DNA of 64,000 nucleotides from Gonatopus flavifemur (Eukaryota > Arthropoda > Insecta > Hymenoptera > Dryinidae). Shown piece by piece: positions 1 through 11,985 of this stretch. Position 1 is the first letter of the stretch. The number at the start of each line of letters is the position of its first letter. The notes under the pieces were generated by a model that did no database searches, was not told where the DNA came from, and was given only the letters and a program-made list of their open reading frames with translations. Position numbers and translations under genes: made by a program. The stretch is taken from NCBI GenBank assembly GCA_018340375.1, contig JAFFJZ010000001.1, positions 41,098,001 through 41,162,000 on the forward strand, given 5' to 3'.

Positions 1-300
1 AGTATTATTTCTCATTCACTATGATATCGAATACTCTTTGTATCTATCGGATATTCTCGCATGTCAAGATCCATTTTCATTCCAAATATATACTTCATTC
101 TCACGGTCTCATAATATAGAATTCCATTAAGGGCTCAAACGAAGAACAACGAAATACGAATCATGAGTGAGTCGAGTAAATCCATTGAATTACAACCTAT
201 TCTTCGTTTCCTTTTTTTCTTCTTCAAAGAAATCTTGAAGAATACATGAAGAGCGGAATCGATCCTAATTCAAGAATATAACATCATATTTCGTAATATA

Positions 301-648
301 CCCCAGGTGTATTGCCGATATTGACAATGTGCCCAAGCAGCGTCCATTCGCTTGAATCCAGTATTGGGAAATGACAATGGGACCCATCTTGGACTAATCT
401 TGGCCCTATTGTTTGTTCCCATACAATTATAGTTCGTAAAAAATGGAAATATTGAACTTTGGTGCGGGCCCAGCCCTAAGTTGAGCCAAGATCGGCTTGG
501 GTCAGGGCCCATTGTATCACCTAGTCCTCGGGCAAAGCAATACAGCCAGGCTGGAAACGTTGTTATCATCCCAGATTTGGTCCCACGTTAGGTAGCATGA
601 GCACTCACTTTGGGCCCACATTGGACCCGTAGTAAATACACGCTTGGG
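301..648 (+). mobile_element. CCC-tipped MITE, family A copy 1 (internally deleted)
   Basis: The left end reads CCCCAGGTGTATTG and the right end AATACACGCTTGGG, matching the ends of the copies at 15803-16367 and 12183-12798. The interior aligns with the 15803 copy in two blocks: about 346-450 (cagtattggg, cttggccctattg, cccatacaattatag) and about 490-648 (cgggcaaagcaatac, gttatcatcccag, cccacgtt). The roughly 265 bp between these blocks in the longer copy is missing. There is no coding capacity; the open frames here are frames through the repeat. A GTTATCATCCCAG hairpin lies at 555-573. No clear target duplication was found. Confidence 0.75.
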
Positions 649-2475
649 ACGTAGTAAAATGTCTTCTAAGTCAGGTTTGAGCCAAAGACATCCGGAAAAA
701 GATCGAGAAATTGGTTGTTGACGAGTATTAACAAGTCGAGCTATAGACAGGATAGATAGAATATACCTTGCAATCCAGTGGCACCTCTTCTTACATTCTA
801 CGATATTTTCTGAACTGACAATGAGAGGATGTGGGGGCAACGCGCTGTGCCTAGCGTCGTTCAGTAGAATCAGCAGATTGAGACGGATACGTTTGAGAAC
901 ATAATGTTACCACCTTCCCGATAGGAAAGTTTTCTGGTACAAATCAAAAAAGACTCTTTACAAAACTCTCAGAGCTGGCTCATGTAAGCTTCTTTTCATC
1001 TTAAGAACCACTTCAAGACAATAGTAAAGCTCATACATGTCTTTTAGTAGGACATTCAGTGGGATGAGGTCATTATTTAATTCTTTCAGACTCAAACTTC
1101 ACTGAGAAAAATGCGATACATTTTCAACCACACACAAATTTGGATACTACAAAACCTACTGCGGGGTTGGATCAATCTACATCATTATATTTCAATCAAT
1201 TATATGCAATCGACTGTACTATCTGATATCAAACCAACTCAACCTCGTCGTAAATTTCGTTATATCAACCTCTCCACGATAGTTTAGATTCAAACCATTA
1301 TTCTTCTGACAATTCAGATCACATCCACATATAAATGATTAACGACTTTGAATTTTAAAATAAAATCCCTTAATGCAAAAATAAAAATAAATCACATGAA
1401 TTTATTCATATCATAAGAATACCTTAAAGAAATTAATTTGAAATATCCTCCTTGCCCGGTAAATCCCCATTCAATTACTTCCGTGGCCACATATCTCTGT
1501 CTCAAATACGTTTTTCATGTTCATTCGAGGAATATACTTTTTCTTATTCAATTTGTTGATGATGCATTTTATTTGTCGGGAAATCGGTAGAGACACCCCA
1601 TTCTTTTTCCTTTTTCTCTTTCGAATCCCGTATACGAAATCAAGATGAGAGGAGACGAAGACACAATATTGATCGTTAAGGAAAATGGAAGGAAGTATTA
1701 TATAATAATGGAATCTCAAAGTAAAAGGAACTTTGAATCTTGGCGAAGACTTGATGTCAAGTCGAGCATAGTCTTGGAGTTTTCGTTGCCAAGAAGTAAG
1801 TCGAATCAAACGTCAGAAACAAAACTCCATTGTTTTACGCTACGCGATAGAGATTTGAGTTTGCGTGGAAGTCATATTCAGCTACATTCTTTTGCAAGCA
1901 TGACATCGTTCACACATATGCACATCTATGATGTGGTACCACGTGCACATTGTATAAACCTATCTACGCAAACAGTTATATCGTACAGCACACGGGGGAA
2001 ACCGTTTATCGCGCAAAGTCCTCGTTGGAAATTTCATATTCCTGTATTTATACTCGCGCATGGCTTAATTCATGGAAATAACTCTTCTACGTTATATCGA
2101 AATGAAGAAAGAGGAAGAGGAGAGAAGGTGAATCCGTGTATATGATTTTTGTTTGAAGTGATTTCTTGTAATCGATTGAACTTTGTATGTTCGTTCTTTG
2201 AAAAAAAAAAAAAAAACAAAAAAAAAGACAAAATAAATCGCAAAACCGATCGTGAAAGATCGCAACGATTATTGACGGATTATACATGGAGAAACACTAT
2301 GCTTTATTTATCAAATGGACAAAGGATGGAAAGTAGGACCTGAAATGAGGAAAAGTTTTTCTTTTAATTCCTTCTAAGCTGTCACTGGAAACATACGAGC
2401 TACGGTGATAGAATAAATCCATTTGGGGTCGAATTCACACGATTCGATGTTTGATTCGGCATTATTTGGATTCAA
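649..2475. other. Unannotated AT-rich stretch with one longish open frame
   Basis: No repeat ends or recognisable gene were seen. A 166-codon ATG-started frame runs at 1645-2145 on the plus strand. It has no recognisable motif, and a frame of this length is roughly what chance gives somewhere in 64 kb of such DNA. A run of 14 or more A's with further A-rich sequence lies at 2202-2235. Confidence 0.5.
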
Positions 2476-3189
2476 TTAAGGGGGGATCCTGCTTTAGGAG
2501 GCCTCGGAAAAACGTTTCCTTGGAGAATTTTTTTAGATACGAAAAAAATAATTGAATAAAACGAACTTCTTGGAGTGTATTCGTGTATGTTTCAAGTTGA
2601 TAAGAAAATTTTCTTCCATGAGAAATAATGAAGGAAAATGTGTTTTCTCCAGTTTTCATTCTCACAATCATTATGAACTGGTGGGGGTGATCGCAAACAA
2701 ACTAGACGTCTGATTGAAATGAATCAAAGCTTGTTATCTTCAGTTTTGTATCCTCTTTTATTTGAACCTAAAAAGTTTATGGAAAATTATGTCTAAGCAA
2801 TTTTTATTATTCTTCCTCCAAAAAGAGCTGTTTTTTTTCAAACCCCGAGTAAATTTTGAATTCCACGATTTCTTCCGGGTTTTCTTAGTTCACATAGAAG
2901 AATGATGTATGAAAATTGAAATGCTGTTCAGTTTTTCTGTTTTGGATGAGAAATGAGACCTGTATCTTTTCCACCGATATAAGACTTGAATTGCGAAGCG
3001 CTCTGCGAATGTGGACATAACTCTTACATATATGATCTTTTCACACCGGACAAAATTTTGTTATCCACTTGAAGAATATATATGAAGATACTTTGGAAAG
3101 TTCGTTGGATGAAATTATTTTCTTGGTACATCAAAAAATTCTCAGAAAAACACTATTTTGAGGCCTCCTAAAGCAGGATCCCCCCTTAA
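2476..3189. mobile_element. TTAA-flanked MITE (piggyBac/Kolobok-type target), family D1
   Basis: The element is bounded by TTAA at 2476-2479 and 3186-3189. The inverted ends are perfect over 30 bp including TTAA: the left end reads TTAAGGGGGGATCCTGC and the right end is its reverse complement. Imperfect inverted homology continues inwards (aacgaacttcttgg near 2560 against ccaacgaactttcc near 3100). No transposase frame is present, so it is non-autonomous. TTAA target duplication is known for the piggyBac and Kolobok superfamilies; which of them moved it cannot be told from this sequence. Confidence 0.85.
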
Positions 3190-3789
3190 ATCTCACATTG
3201 CTGATTTCCTTCAATATTTGAAAAACTTTTTTCCCGTAAATGCCTGTTTGTTTAATTACTCATCTGCCATTTGCATGAATGTTACAGTTCATAATCTTTT
3301 CATAATGCATCAGTTCGAATACTTTTTTTCCCGCAAGCTAATCACGGAGAAGAAAATTAATCATGATAGGGAAATCTGATTTTCTTCTACACTGTGGAAA
3401 AACCACTTATGAAAATCCCGAAAATGTGACTGTAACTTCTTATAGCCACTTTTTTCTAAATTTCCAGATGAATTTTAATGAATTTAAAAAAATTTCAACT
3501 GATTTTCAGAAGCAATTTTTTCACAGTGTACATCTTTTATTTGAGACAGCGAGCTTTCAACTGTAATAGGAATTTTGGCTCTCGGAGGAGAATAATTCAA
3601 CAAATACAAGTGAATTTGTTTGATATTCTAAATATAATACTTTTTATAAGATTAATTGGAGATACAAAAATTTCATGTCATCAAATTACTGAACTTTTTA
3701 TTACCTACCCGCAATTGAAATTATCGAATTATCTCATTTTGTTATACAGAAATAGGCTAAGAAAATCAGAGTGTAGATAAAAAATCGAA
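3190..3789. other. Short unannotated gap between element D1 and the mariner relic
   Basis: AT-rich sequence. The 5' inverted repeat expected for the mariner relic (the counterpart of its 3' end at 5005-5040) was looked for here and not found. Overlapping frames of 60-100 codons occur with no recognisable protein. Confidence 0.5.
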
Positions 3790-4979
3790 ATGCATAAAAT
3801 TGAGTATCGAGCTGTGATTAAATTTTTGACCAACCGAGGGAAGACACCGGCGAAAATTAAACAACGTTTGGATGCTGCTGTGTATGGGCATTCTTCTCCT
3901 TCGTATTCCACCGTTCAAGAATAACTAGCAGACCGCGTTTATAAACTGAGATAATGTAAATTTGAATTCTTTTGAAACACATATTTTCACAGATTGTGAT
4001 TCAAAAATCTTATTGGTGCCGGTTTCATCATTCTAAGACAATTCTACGATGAGCTAGAGTCCAAGTCTGCTGGCTCAAATCTGCTAGCTTCAGCTTCATC
4101 ACAAGAATGGGCGAAACACTTTCGTTTGGGGAGAGAATCCTATAATTGATGATCCGCGCCCAGGACGACCTACCGAGGCCATTACGGATGAAAACATCAA
4201 ATCTGTGGAGGACGCTGTACTGGGAGACAGAAGGCTAAAGACGAAAGAATTAGCGGTGATGACAGGACTTTCAAGAAAAACAGTGCTTAGAATCTTACAT
4301 GAACATTTGAGTATGAATAAGGTTGGTGCAGGATGAGTCCCAAAAGTTTTTTCCGCCGTTCAAAAACAAGAACGAGTGAAGTGCTGTACTCAATTTTTAT
4401 CCCTTTGTGAAAATCGACGGGAAGAAGTTTTGGATTCCATTGTGACGGGTTATGAAATCATGGTCCTTTATCATGATCCTCTGTCAAAAAGGGAATCGAT
4501 GGAGTGGCTTCATCCGAGCTCGCTGCGGCCAAAAAAACGAAGATGACTTAATCTCAGAAAAAGATTATAGCTACAATCTTTTGGGATTCTGAAGGGATTT
4601 TATTGATAGATTTCAAAGACCGCAACACAACAGTAACAGACGATTGCTGTGCTTCCTTGCTATATCAACTACGAGATGTTATTAAGGGAAAACGGCGAGG
4701 AAAACTGTGTTATTACTTCAGAACAACGCGCCGGTCCACACATCAGGTATTTCCGAGGCTGCCATTGAAGAATGCGGTTTCACCACATAGTCCGGACCAC
4801 ATTGGCCCCAAGCAACTATTATTCATTCTCAAAATTGAAATCCGACTTGCGAGGAGAACAATTCAACAATGATGATGAGGACAAGTCAAAATCCAGATTA
4901 TTTTTTTAAGGGTATAGAAATGTTAGTGGAGCGCTGTGAAACGTGTATTGAAATGAATGGAGATTATATTGAAAAATAA
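3790..4979 (+). pseudogene. mariner (Tc1/mariner) transposase pseudogene
   Basis: In an intact element this protein is the DDE/D transposase that cuts and pastes mariner at TA. Recognisable blocks in order: N-terminal MHKIEYRAVIKFLT at 3790; the helix-turn-helix part ending SPSYSTVQE at about 3920, where another element is inserted; WAKHFRLGRES and DDPRPGRPTEA at 4108-4185; TGLSRKTVLRILHEHL at 4260-4310; QERVKCCTQFLSLCE at 4369; DPLSKRESMEW at 4474-4506; QNNAPVH near 4720; and the C-terminal CETCIEMNGDYIEK ending at 4979. Inactivating changes: the first catalytic Asp, normally in VTGDE, is Tyr (VTGYE at 4442), and the second, normally in QDNAPVH, is Asn. There are in-frame stops (for example at 4148 and 4336) and a frameshift near the third catalytic region (4780-4830). 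It is clearly dead. Family assignment is secure; the mariner subfamily is not. Confidence 0.93.
3922..4098 (+). mobile_element. Small MITE (family EE copy 2) inserted in the mariner relic
   Basis: This block interrupts the transposase between PSYSTVQE and WAKHF. It aligns with the two outer parts of 42962-43750: cagaccgcgtttataaactg, gtgccggtttcatcattc and atctgctagcttcagcttc. The ends are inverted (ctagcagac against ctgctagcttcagcttc), with the left tip slightly shortened. It has no coding capacity. It matters as the empty-site reference showing that 43103-43692 is an insertion in the other copy. Confidence 0.8.
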
Positions 4980-5004
4980 TAACAGTGGTTTGAGATTTAA
5001 CCTC

Positions 5005-5040
5005 CATTTTATAGTTCAGGCCAGAAACTTTTGGACCTTA
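5005..5040 (+). repeat. 3' terminal inverted repeat of the mariner relic
   Basis: The sequence ending caggccagaaacttttggac at about 5036 lies just past the transposase stop, where mariner elements end. Read inward from the outside it begins TAAGGTCCAAAAGTTTCTGG, typical of a mariner terminus. No matching 5' end was seen upstream of 3790, so the relic is 5'-truncated or too diverged there. Confidence 0.75.
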
Positions 5041-5345
5041 CAAAATTATATTTCAAATTGAGCTCACTTTTTGAATAATTCGCAGCTGCGACAAATGCCA
5101 TAGCTGAGATGGCCAAATGATTCACAAAGGTAGAAAATCATTCGTCAAGCTAGTAAAAAATCAACTGTTTCATACGGAAAAAAATTTGCAGTAAATTCTG
5201 GGACAGGTACAATTTTCATTACCATTTAAAACAAAACTAAATCGGAGTAGATTTAATGGCAGTTGCAGTGAATTATATTCCAAAATTATCTCAAATTATG
5301 ATGAATATGAGAAGTAAGGTTTTTGCGTACAACAAAATGACCCTA

Positions 5346-5548
5346 CACGGAGAAAAATTTATATTTAAATTCACTATGAGACTTTGTAACCGAGGAACAG
5401 ACTGAACTTACGATGAAATTTACTATGATGAGACAATAGAAACATGATCAAATTCACTATGTTTTACAGTAAATGCCATTGCGTAGTCAGTTTGTTCCCC
5501 CGGGCGCAATGATCACATAGTGAATTTAACTGCAAATTTCTCTCCGTG
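5346..5548. mobile_element. TA-flanked MITE, CACGGAGAAAAATTT tips (family N)
   Basis: Left end CACGGAGAAAAATTT and right end AAATTTCTCTCCGTG, each flanked by TA (5344-5345 and 5549-5550). Length 203 bp. The interior is a loose foldback carrying repeated 'aattcactatg' words. No coding capacity. It belongs to the CAC-tipped group common in this window. Confidence 0.85.
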
Positions 5549-8252
5549 TAGCAAAAATCACTATAGTCCATTCTCAAGGACTTGCGATGCTCAGTGAGGC
5601 TTTGTGACATCCTCTTTTTATTTCTCCACGCTCGTCCCAGCGAGGATTCAAAGACTTCATTTGGCTTCAATCGAATCAAAATAAATCACCGAACTCCACA
5701 ATTTCACCGTCGGTAAAGTTAATTGAAGTTTGATTGTCAGAATCTTCAGAAACGTAGAAATGTTGTAACATTTACATCAGTAAAAAGATGTTAGACACGA
5801 AGTTCCGTAATTTGAGAGAGGGCAAGGATTACCATAATTCGAGAATTGCTATAATTATGACAATCCGTTCCACGTGTTTTTCTTAGTCCGTATTGAGTGT
5901 CAGGAGAATAATTATCATTCTGCATAAATAATGTATTCAAATGATTCTTCTCCTTGCAATAATAAAAGATAACAGACATTCCATCCTGCGATCTTTGCGC
6001 TATTCCAATGCACCTTTTGCATATGAAATGTTATGAATGTAGATACATATCTACATACATTCCGATACATTGATCGATTCTTGGAGAAACACAAGACATG
6101 TCGTATACGCATTCCTGTATCGGAAGGAGTTTTATTGGAAAATGTTTCATGAAAAATGTATAGAACACGCGAAACGATCCAACCATATAGTACAAGAATC
6201 ATTCTCTTTCCTTCATACTTTTTTCTTTTTTTTTTTGTTGTTGTTCGTGTCGATCTTTCCATTTGTATTGTAAGACACATCACGGGAAGGAAATAATAAT
6301 ATGGGTGAGGTATAAAGATCACATAAATTTCCTATTTACGATTTGTTGTGGTGCAGAAGGGAGACCACAAGCGTTTTATTTGAAATGTGTACAAGGTTTG
6401 AATCAAGGAGTCATCGTTCCGTAGCACCTGCATTGACTCTATGATGAGAATTACTACGTATGTCCCTTCTTCGGTCTTTCAATCCATTTGAAACAGGGTA
6501 TTTGTATCTTTGTTCTTTATTTTAATTCTGATATGAAATTGGAATATTTTGCGTGGCACTACGAATTCAAGTGTTTTCTTTTTTTTTATTCCAAAATACC
6601 CTTAGAGTCACTTTTTGAACAATTAAAATATGCAAATGCGTTAATAATCCATACGAAATGTTTGATATTGAAACATTTGGTTCACTTTGAGAAGTTTTGA
6701 TATTGTTGAAGGTTGGATCGATCGTTTATACGAACGAAACGACAATTCAAATTCATAAAATCTGATAAATCTTTGTTATTTATCTTCTCGAATGAAGTGC
6801 TTGAAACTGAAGAAAAGCGTTTAAAAAATGTTCTGCAAGATTTTGCGTCCTCAAAAATTTAGCATTCTGTTTTTCAATCGGTAATTCATTTGAATAAACG
6901 GTTCAAACTTCAGCGATTCATAATTTTTTTAAATTTAAGAAGTGACTAAAAGATTTCAACATTCTAAGTGTATCAAAATAGAAAATGTGAATTTACAGTG
7001 CTTTGTTCATTGTGATTTTGTCATTATTTTATTAAATTCCCATACCTTCGGTTCTGAATTTTTCGCAGTATATATCACAATGCAAACGAATATATAAAAA
7101 CCACTCGAGTAAAAAATACCTAGTCATAACTTGCACTCTCTATATAATATTCCGAAATCAAGTATCAAATTTATTCCCTAGAGCAGAAAAGAATCTGCAC
7201 TCACGGATGAAATGAATATGTTTCTAGGTCGTGGCCAGATACGTGCACTCCGCTGGTTCGAAATTTTACCGAAATTTCATTTTGTCGAGTTGAAAATTTC
7301 ACGTACATCATTTATTATATTATAAAAATGAAAACCTCGACCATTCGAACCAAATGTTAGAACGAATAAAATACATCCAATGTAATCACAAGAATATCAA
7401 TGATAAAATAAACCTCGCAAATGTTAAAGCATCGTTTTCTTTTTTTGTTCCCAGTATTATGATTCAATCGAAATTGAATCGTCAAGAGAAGGAAATCGCG
7501 TTGAACAAGAGAGAGTGTAATAGTTCGGCGACAAAAGTGTGGTTAAAATCACGTGTCCATGACGCTTGGTCTGCAAATACAGGAAAGAAAGAAAGAAAGA
7601 AGAAGAAGAAAAGCGGAGGAAGAATGTTAGTAAAAAAAACTAGAGTGTAAGAGGAGAAATAGGGAGAGAAGGTCCATTGACCCCTTGACATACTTCTATT
7701 TCCATTTCTATTTTCAAGCTTTGAGAGGGGCTGTATCGAGCCAACCGCATGGTCATGTTGTACACATACAAGCATGCACAATCCACAGTTGTACTAACTT
7801 GTACTTCACGTACATTTATATATACACCCACGTTTTTTTTTCCAATCTTTTATTTGCATCGCGGTGGTATACATGTAAACAAAGAGGCAAGCGAACGAGC
7901 GAGCGAGCTGTATGGCTAGTTTGCTCATCGGCTCATATCTCCCAAATGTAGCTGGAATACAATATTTGGTACTGTTCCATTCATGGTCAAGTGATTCCGA
8001 GAACAATACTGCCATATCATCTAATGCGAGCCATTTTTATCGCAGAATAACTTTTGGTTAGAAACAAGACACGACTGGTAATAAAAAGAGGAACGTTTGA
8101 GTATGAAGAGAGAATCTCAAATGATTTTATCGGAGAAATAACTATCTCAGTGAAATCTCCTATCCCTGCTGAGATAATATTTACTCTTTCAAGAATAATT
8201 AAGATTTTGCGTTTATAAACTGAGAAGAATGTATTCCATACATTCTTAGTAA
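5549..8252. other. Long unannotated AT-rich stretch
   Basis: No gene, terminal repeat pair or RNA gene recognised. Local features: a short (GAAA)n/(GAA)n run at 7584-7612, and a GAGC-rich patch near 7890-7908 (gaacgagcgagcgagc). Frames up to 135 codons have no recognisable motif. Confidence 0.45.
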
Positions 8253-8503
8253 CCCGTGTAGAAATCAACCCTGGGCATCCTAAGGTAAGCCCTGGCCCCA
8301 TAGGGGTATATCTTAGGCATCGCATATGGTATTCAATCCAGGTATGCCCACCCGCAGCCCATATAGGCCATTGCTTTGTCTGGATATTTTATACCATTAC
8401 AGGGTCTAGTTTGAAAATCGGAGCATTCCAAGTTGAGGCCACTTTTCAAGTAGGGATTATAAACCTGGTCTAGGTCTAAGCCCGGGAGAAATTTCCACAC
8501 GGG
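8253..8503. mobile_element. CCC-tipped MITE, CCCGTGTAGAAAT tips (U1)
   Basis: Left end CCCGTGTAGAAATCAACCC and right end GGGAGAAATTTCCACACGGG form inverted tips over about 15 bp. Length 251 bp. The interior is GC-rich relative to its surroundings and full of ggccc/cctgg words. No frame of interest. The tips resemble those of the 1.3-kb elements at 19508 and 62018 (CCCGTGCGGAAAT) and of 47024-47112. Confidence 0.75.
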
Positions 8504-9099
8504 AATTTGGAAGAGTTCGGCAGAAAGCTTTTGAATGAAAAAACTGCAGAATGAATGTTTCGAATCTCTTTTCCTTCGTCCAATGATTTTACTTTATCGA
8601 CTGTATCGTATACTCCACTGTACGGTGTAAATTCTTCAATTCCAACACTTCCACGTAATCTCGGTATTGAACGTTGTAACAGATAGATCCATGGTGATTC
8701 AATTGCAACAGGCAATGTTTGTCATCTTATTTTCGAATGTTCGAGTAGAATTATCAGTAGAATGGAATACGAATACCTGGAACCATGTTTTGAGAGTGAC
8801 TAGGATAGTGCGACAAAGCGAAGTCGTTACAAAGCCTCAAGATTATCTTCTGAAGGCGCACAAAATACAAACTCCTGCTGTGAGACCCAACGGCACTGAT
8901 ACGACGAGGAAACGTACTGAATCTAACGAGGAAAGATGAAGATAACGAAGTGAATGAGAAATTGTCACATATGATCGTGAAATCATCAAGATGTGAGTAG
9001 AAGCCACAAGAAAAAAGAATAAAATGAAATTGAAATTCAAACCATTAAAAAATGTCAATTCAAGGTATGTTCTGAACTGCTTGGTTTCGCTGACGTTCT

Positions 9100-9351
9100 T
9101 TAAGATGATACCAGCGACCCCTGAAGATGCAACCAGTCCCATTGGTTAGGAAAGGACACAACCAAAACTATTCTGACAAATTACTCGAAAACAAAGGAAT
9201 GAAATCGAAATATCGCTCTGTACAGATCTAATATCAAATGAAGGTGGTCTGTGCAGAGCGATATTTTCCTTTTATTGCTTTATTTTCTAATAATTTGTCA
9301 GAAAAGATTTGGCTCGGGTTGCATCGTCAGGAGCGGCTGATATCCCCTTAA
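9100..9351. mobile_element. TTAA-flanked MITE, family H copy 1
   Basis: TTAA at 9100-9103 and 9348-9351. The arms are inverted: gatgataccagcgacccctg and gatgcaacc on the left against gcatcgtcaggagcggctg and gatatcccc on the right. The foldback continues to an inner hairpin (aaatatcgctctgtacagatc against tctgtgcagagcgatattt). A second copy at 43760-44131 confirms the boundaries. Non-coding. Confidence 0.8.
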
Positions 9352-10985
9352 AGATAAATCAACGTTCAATGCGTTTCAATACTTTTCTATTCCTCCATTC
9401 CCATCCATTTTTCCGACCGTGTGTATAATTATAGCATTATTATGTAATCATTCCATCTTGTTCAAGAAACCAGTATTGTCTCAATCATCTGCTATGTCAA
9501 TCCATTCCAATTACTTTGTCCCACCTCGGCTTTCTGCTTGTTCCGTTCGTCTATTCATCCGTACTGTTTGTCTGTTCATTTTCTGCAATGTCCCTGTGAA
9601 ATCTATCTACCCCATACATCTGTGAATCCATTTGACAGTACCATTTCATTCGTTTGAAGTTGACTTCTAGAGTAGATCTGACGTATTAATTACAATCGAA
9701 TCTGACATGAAGTCATAGCCAGGACAGGTCTTTATAGTTGAACAGTTGAATTCCCGGTGCACGGAGAATAAGTTATTTTGTAATAATTTCACGATTTATG
9801 ATACATCTTCTACACCACAAAATGCTACCAAGGATTATTACAATGGTAATGAAAGATCCGCAGATGTCAGAAGATTGAAAATCCAATCCAATCCAACAGC
9901 TCCGTCTTTCAATATCTAGTAAAACCATAATTCCCATTTCTTTATAGTTTTGAATAAATTATTTCCCCATATCTCCTTTTATAATATCAATAATAAATGG
10001 AAATTACTTTAGATCTATTATTCTTGTCTTTCACCAAACATAAGTGAAACGTTCCAATCTTCTCCATAATAAGCTTTTGTGAATCTTCTGTTGAATTATA
10101 ATCATACCGTGTTTGAAGAGATAATAAAATCATTCATATTACGTTCAACCCATACGTACGATTTTCCATACAATATTCTCTCCCGCCTCCATTATTATCA
10201 AGTTATAAAATTTTCTGACGACAAATCATTATCCAGTCGGTTCTCTTTTATTCTTGAGAAAAATTGTGAAATTGTGTAGAAATTTAAGGGAAGAACTGTT
10301 ACTTTCCGAGAAGACTCCCTTCTTCTTTGAGGAGAATTTCACTCGAATGAAATTATATGTACATATATAACATCATTCTTTTTGTAAAAAGGAAAGAAGA
10401 AGTACCTGAAAAGCCTAAGATGGTGGGTAAGGAAGGCGAGAAGTGTATAATCGTAGTAGAAGAAAATGCTTCAAAGAGGAAAGACAAAATAAAGATGAAA
10501 AGAAAAAAACGCGAATGAAGGTAAAATGGGAATAATCGTCTTTTAGTCTCTCTCCTCACTGCGCGAGAGTGAGAGAGAATTTGAAAACACTCCCACCGCA
10601 CTTGCCGGAAAGCCTTAATGGTTTTTTTATTCACCCAAGCGTGGCCAAGTCACGACCCTCGCCTCTCTTCCTCTTTTTTTTTTTTTACACTAAGGTTGAT
10701 CGACGTCAAGAGGGTCCACCATTTTTTTCCTCCGCAACAATGTACAACACGTGGAATTAGCTCTTAATTAGGAATAACCCTACTCTAACGCAACAGCTGA
10801 CTGTATAGTTAGTCTTGGAGGCCTAAAAATGATGTTCCAAATATTTTCCAAGAGAACTCGTGGATTCCCAGTCACTGTTGAATGTTTTCCATTTCCAATT
10901 GACATTCACAAAGAAAATAAAATACTCACGAGACGGGACCAGACAAGATCGGTGTGAAAAGGATGAATTAAAAACAAAATCATCT
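9352..10985. other. Unannotated stretch
   Basis: Nothing recognised with confidence. Short inverted sequence around 10543-10580 (tctctctcctcact against agtgagagaga) and a T run at 10672-10686. No gene. Confidence 0.45.
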
Positions 10986-11215
10986 CCTCGAGAATTGAAG
11001 CCGGGTTGTTTTCGAGAAAACAAACTTCGAACGTTTTATGGGGTAGCGGAAAAATCGAGACTCGCCGAGAGTCTCGACGAGACGAGACATTTCCATTTCA
11101 TATCTTCTCGAAAAATTCAATGAAATATCGTTTCGGTGTCGTCTCGCCGAGACTGATCGAGGAAACTCTCGGTCTCGTGCGAAATCCTATTCCCGAAGAC
11201 ACAGTCCAACGTATT
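10986..11215. repeat. GAGACTCG-rich foldback patch
   Basis: A dense set of gagactcg/cgagtctc words at 11058-11090 and 11140-11185 can fold on itself (cgagactc against gagtctcg). The words resemble the agtctcgc words at the ends of the elements at 19508-20837 and 62018-63311. No defined termini could be placed. It may be a decayed relative of those ends or an independent low-complexity palindrome. Confidence 0.4.
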
Positions 11216-11985
11216 TCATTGAGTTAGAAGTAAGCGAATAAGAGAGCAGGAGAGTTCAATACACAACGTTTTATTGGCTTATCTGAAAGTTTATGACAGG
11301 AATAAAAAATAATAACCGCAATCATCACGATATGAAAACGCAAAAGAATTGATACTTTACTTTCTCTTTTTGTTTTCACTCTTATTTACAACACATTGCA
11401 AAAGTCCCTCGAGCTCGTTGCGGTGATGTATATTTATAATTCACATAAATCATAATAAGTCACATAAATCATATGCCATCTAATTAAGTAATCACTGGAG
11501 TCGTAATATGTGAAGCATGCAAGATTTCACGAGAGAGATATTAACAATACCGCAATATTTCAAAGATATGTTTTCATTCGGTTAATATTTATTATCTGAC
11601 ATGATACACGTGTGTGTGATAATAAAAAAGCAGTATATTATTATTAAAGTTCCATTTTTCCTATAAAAATTAATGTATTACAGTGAAAAATCAGAATCTG
11701 AGAAGTTTATGCAAAGTTTAAACGATAATTTTCCACCGTTTGTTAACTCGAGAAGAATAAATGATAAAAGTTTTTCTTCTCCTCAACTTCGTTTTCTTCA
11801 CTTCCACTTCAAAGATCCAGAGTAACTTCATGAAAAAAAATTAATTCACATGAAAATCATGCTGGTAACTTTTATATCCACATTTACGTTGATCACCTTG
11901 TTGCAATAGAACTACGATTCATAGTATTCGTAGTATCTGAACAGCAAAAGTCAATTTTTACAACCAAACATTTAATATGATACTA

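Noticed and set aside
270..569. Minus-strand 99-codon frame resembling frames at 12286-12474 and 16203-16451
   Set aside because: The similarity arises because all three lie in copies of the same non-coding MITE family. The frames are not kept in phase between copies.
1645..2145. 166-codon open frame
   Set aside because: No motif, no splice or promoter support, and its length is within what chance can give in the six frames of 64 kb.
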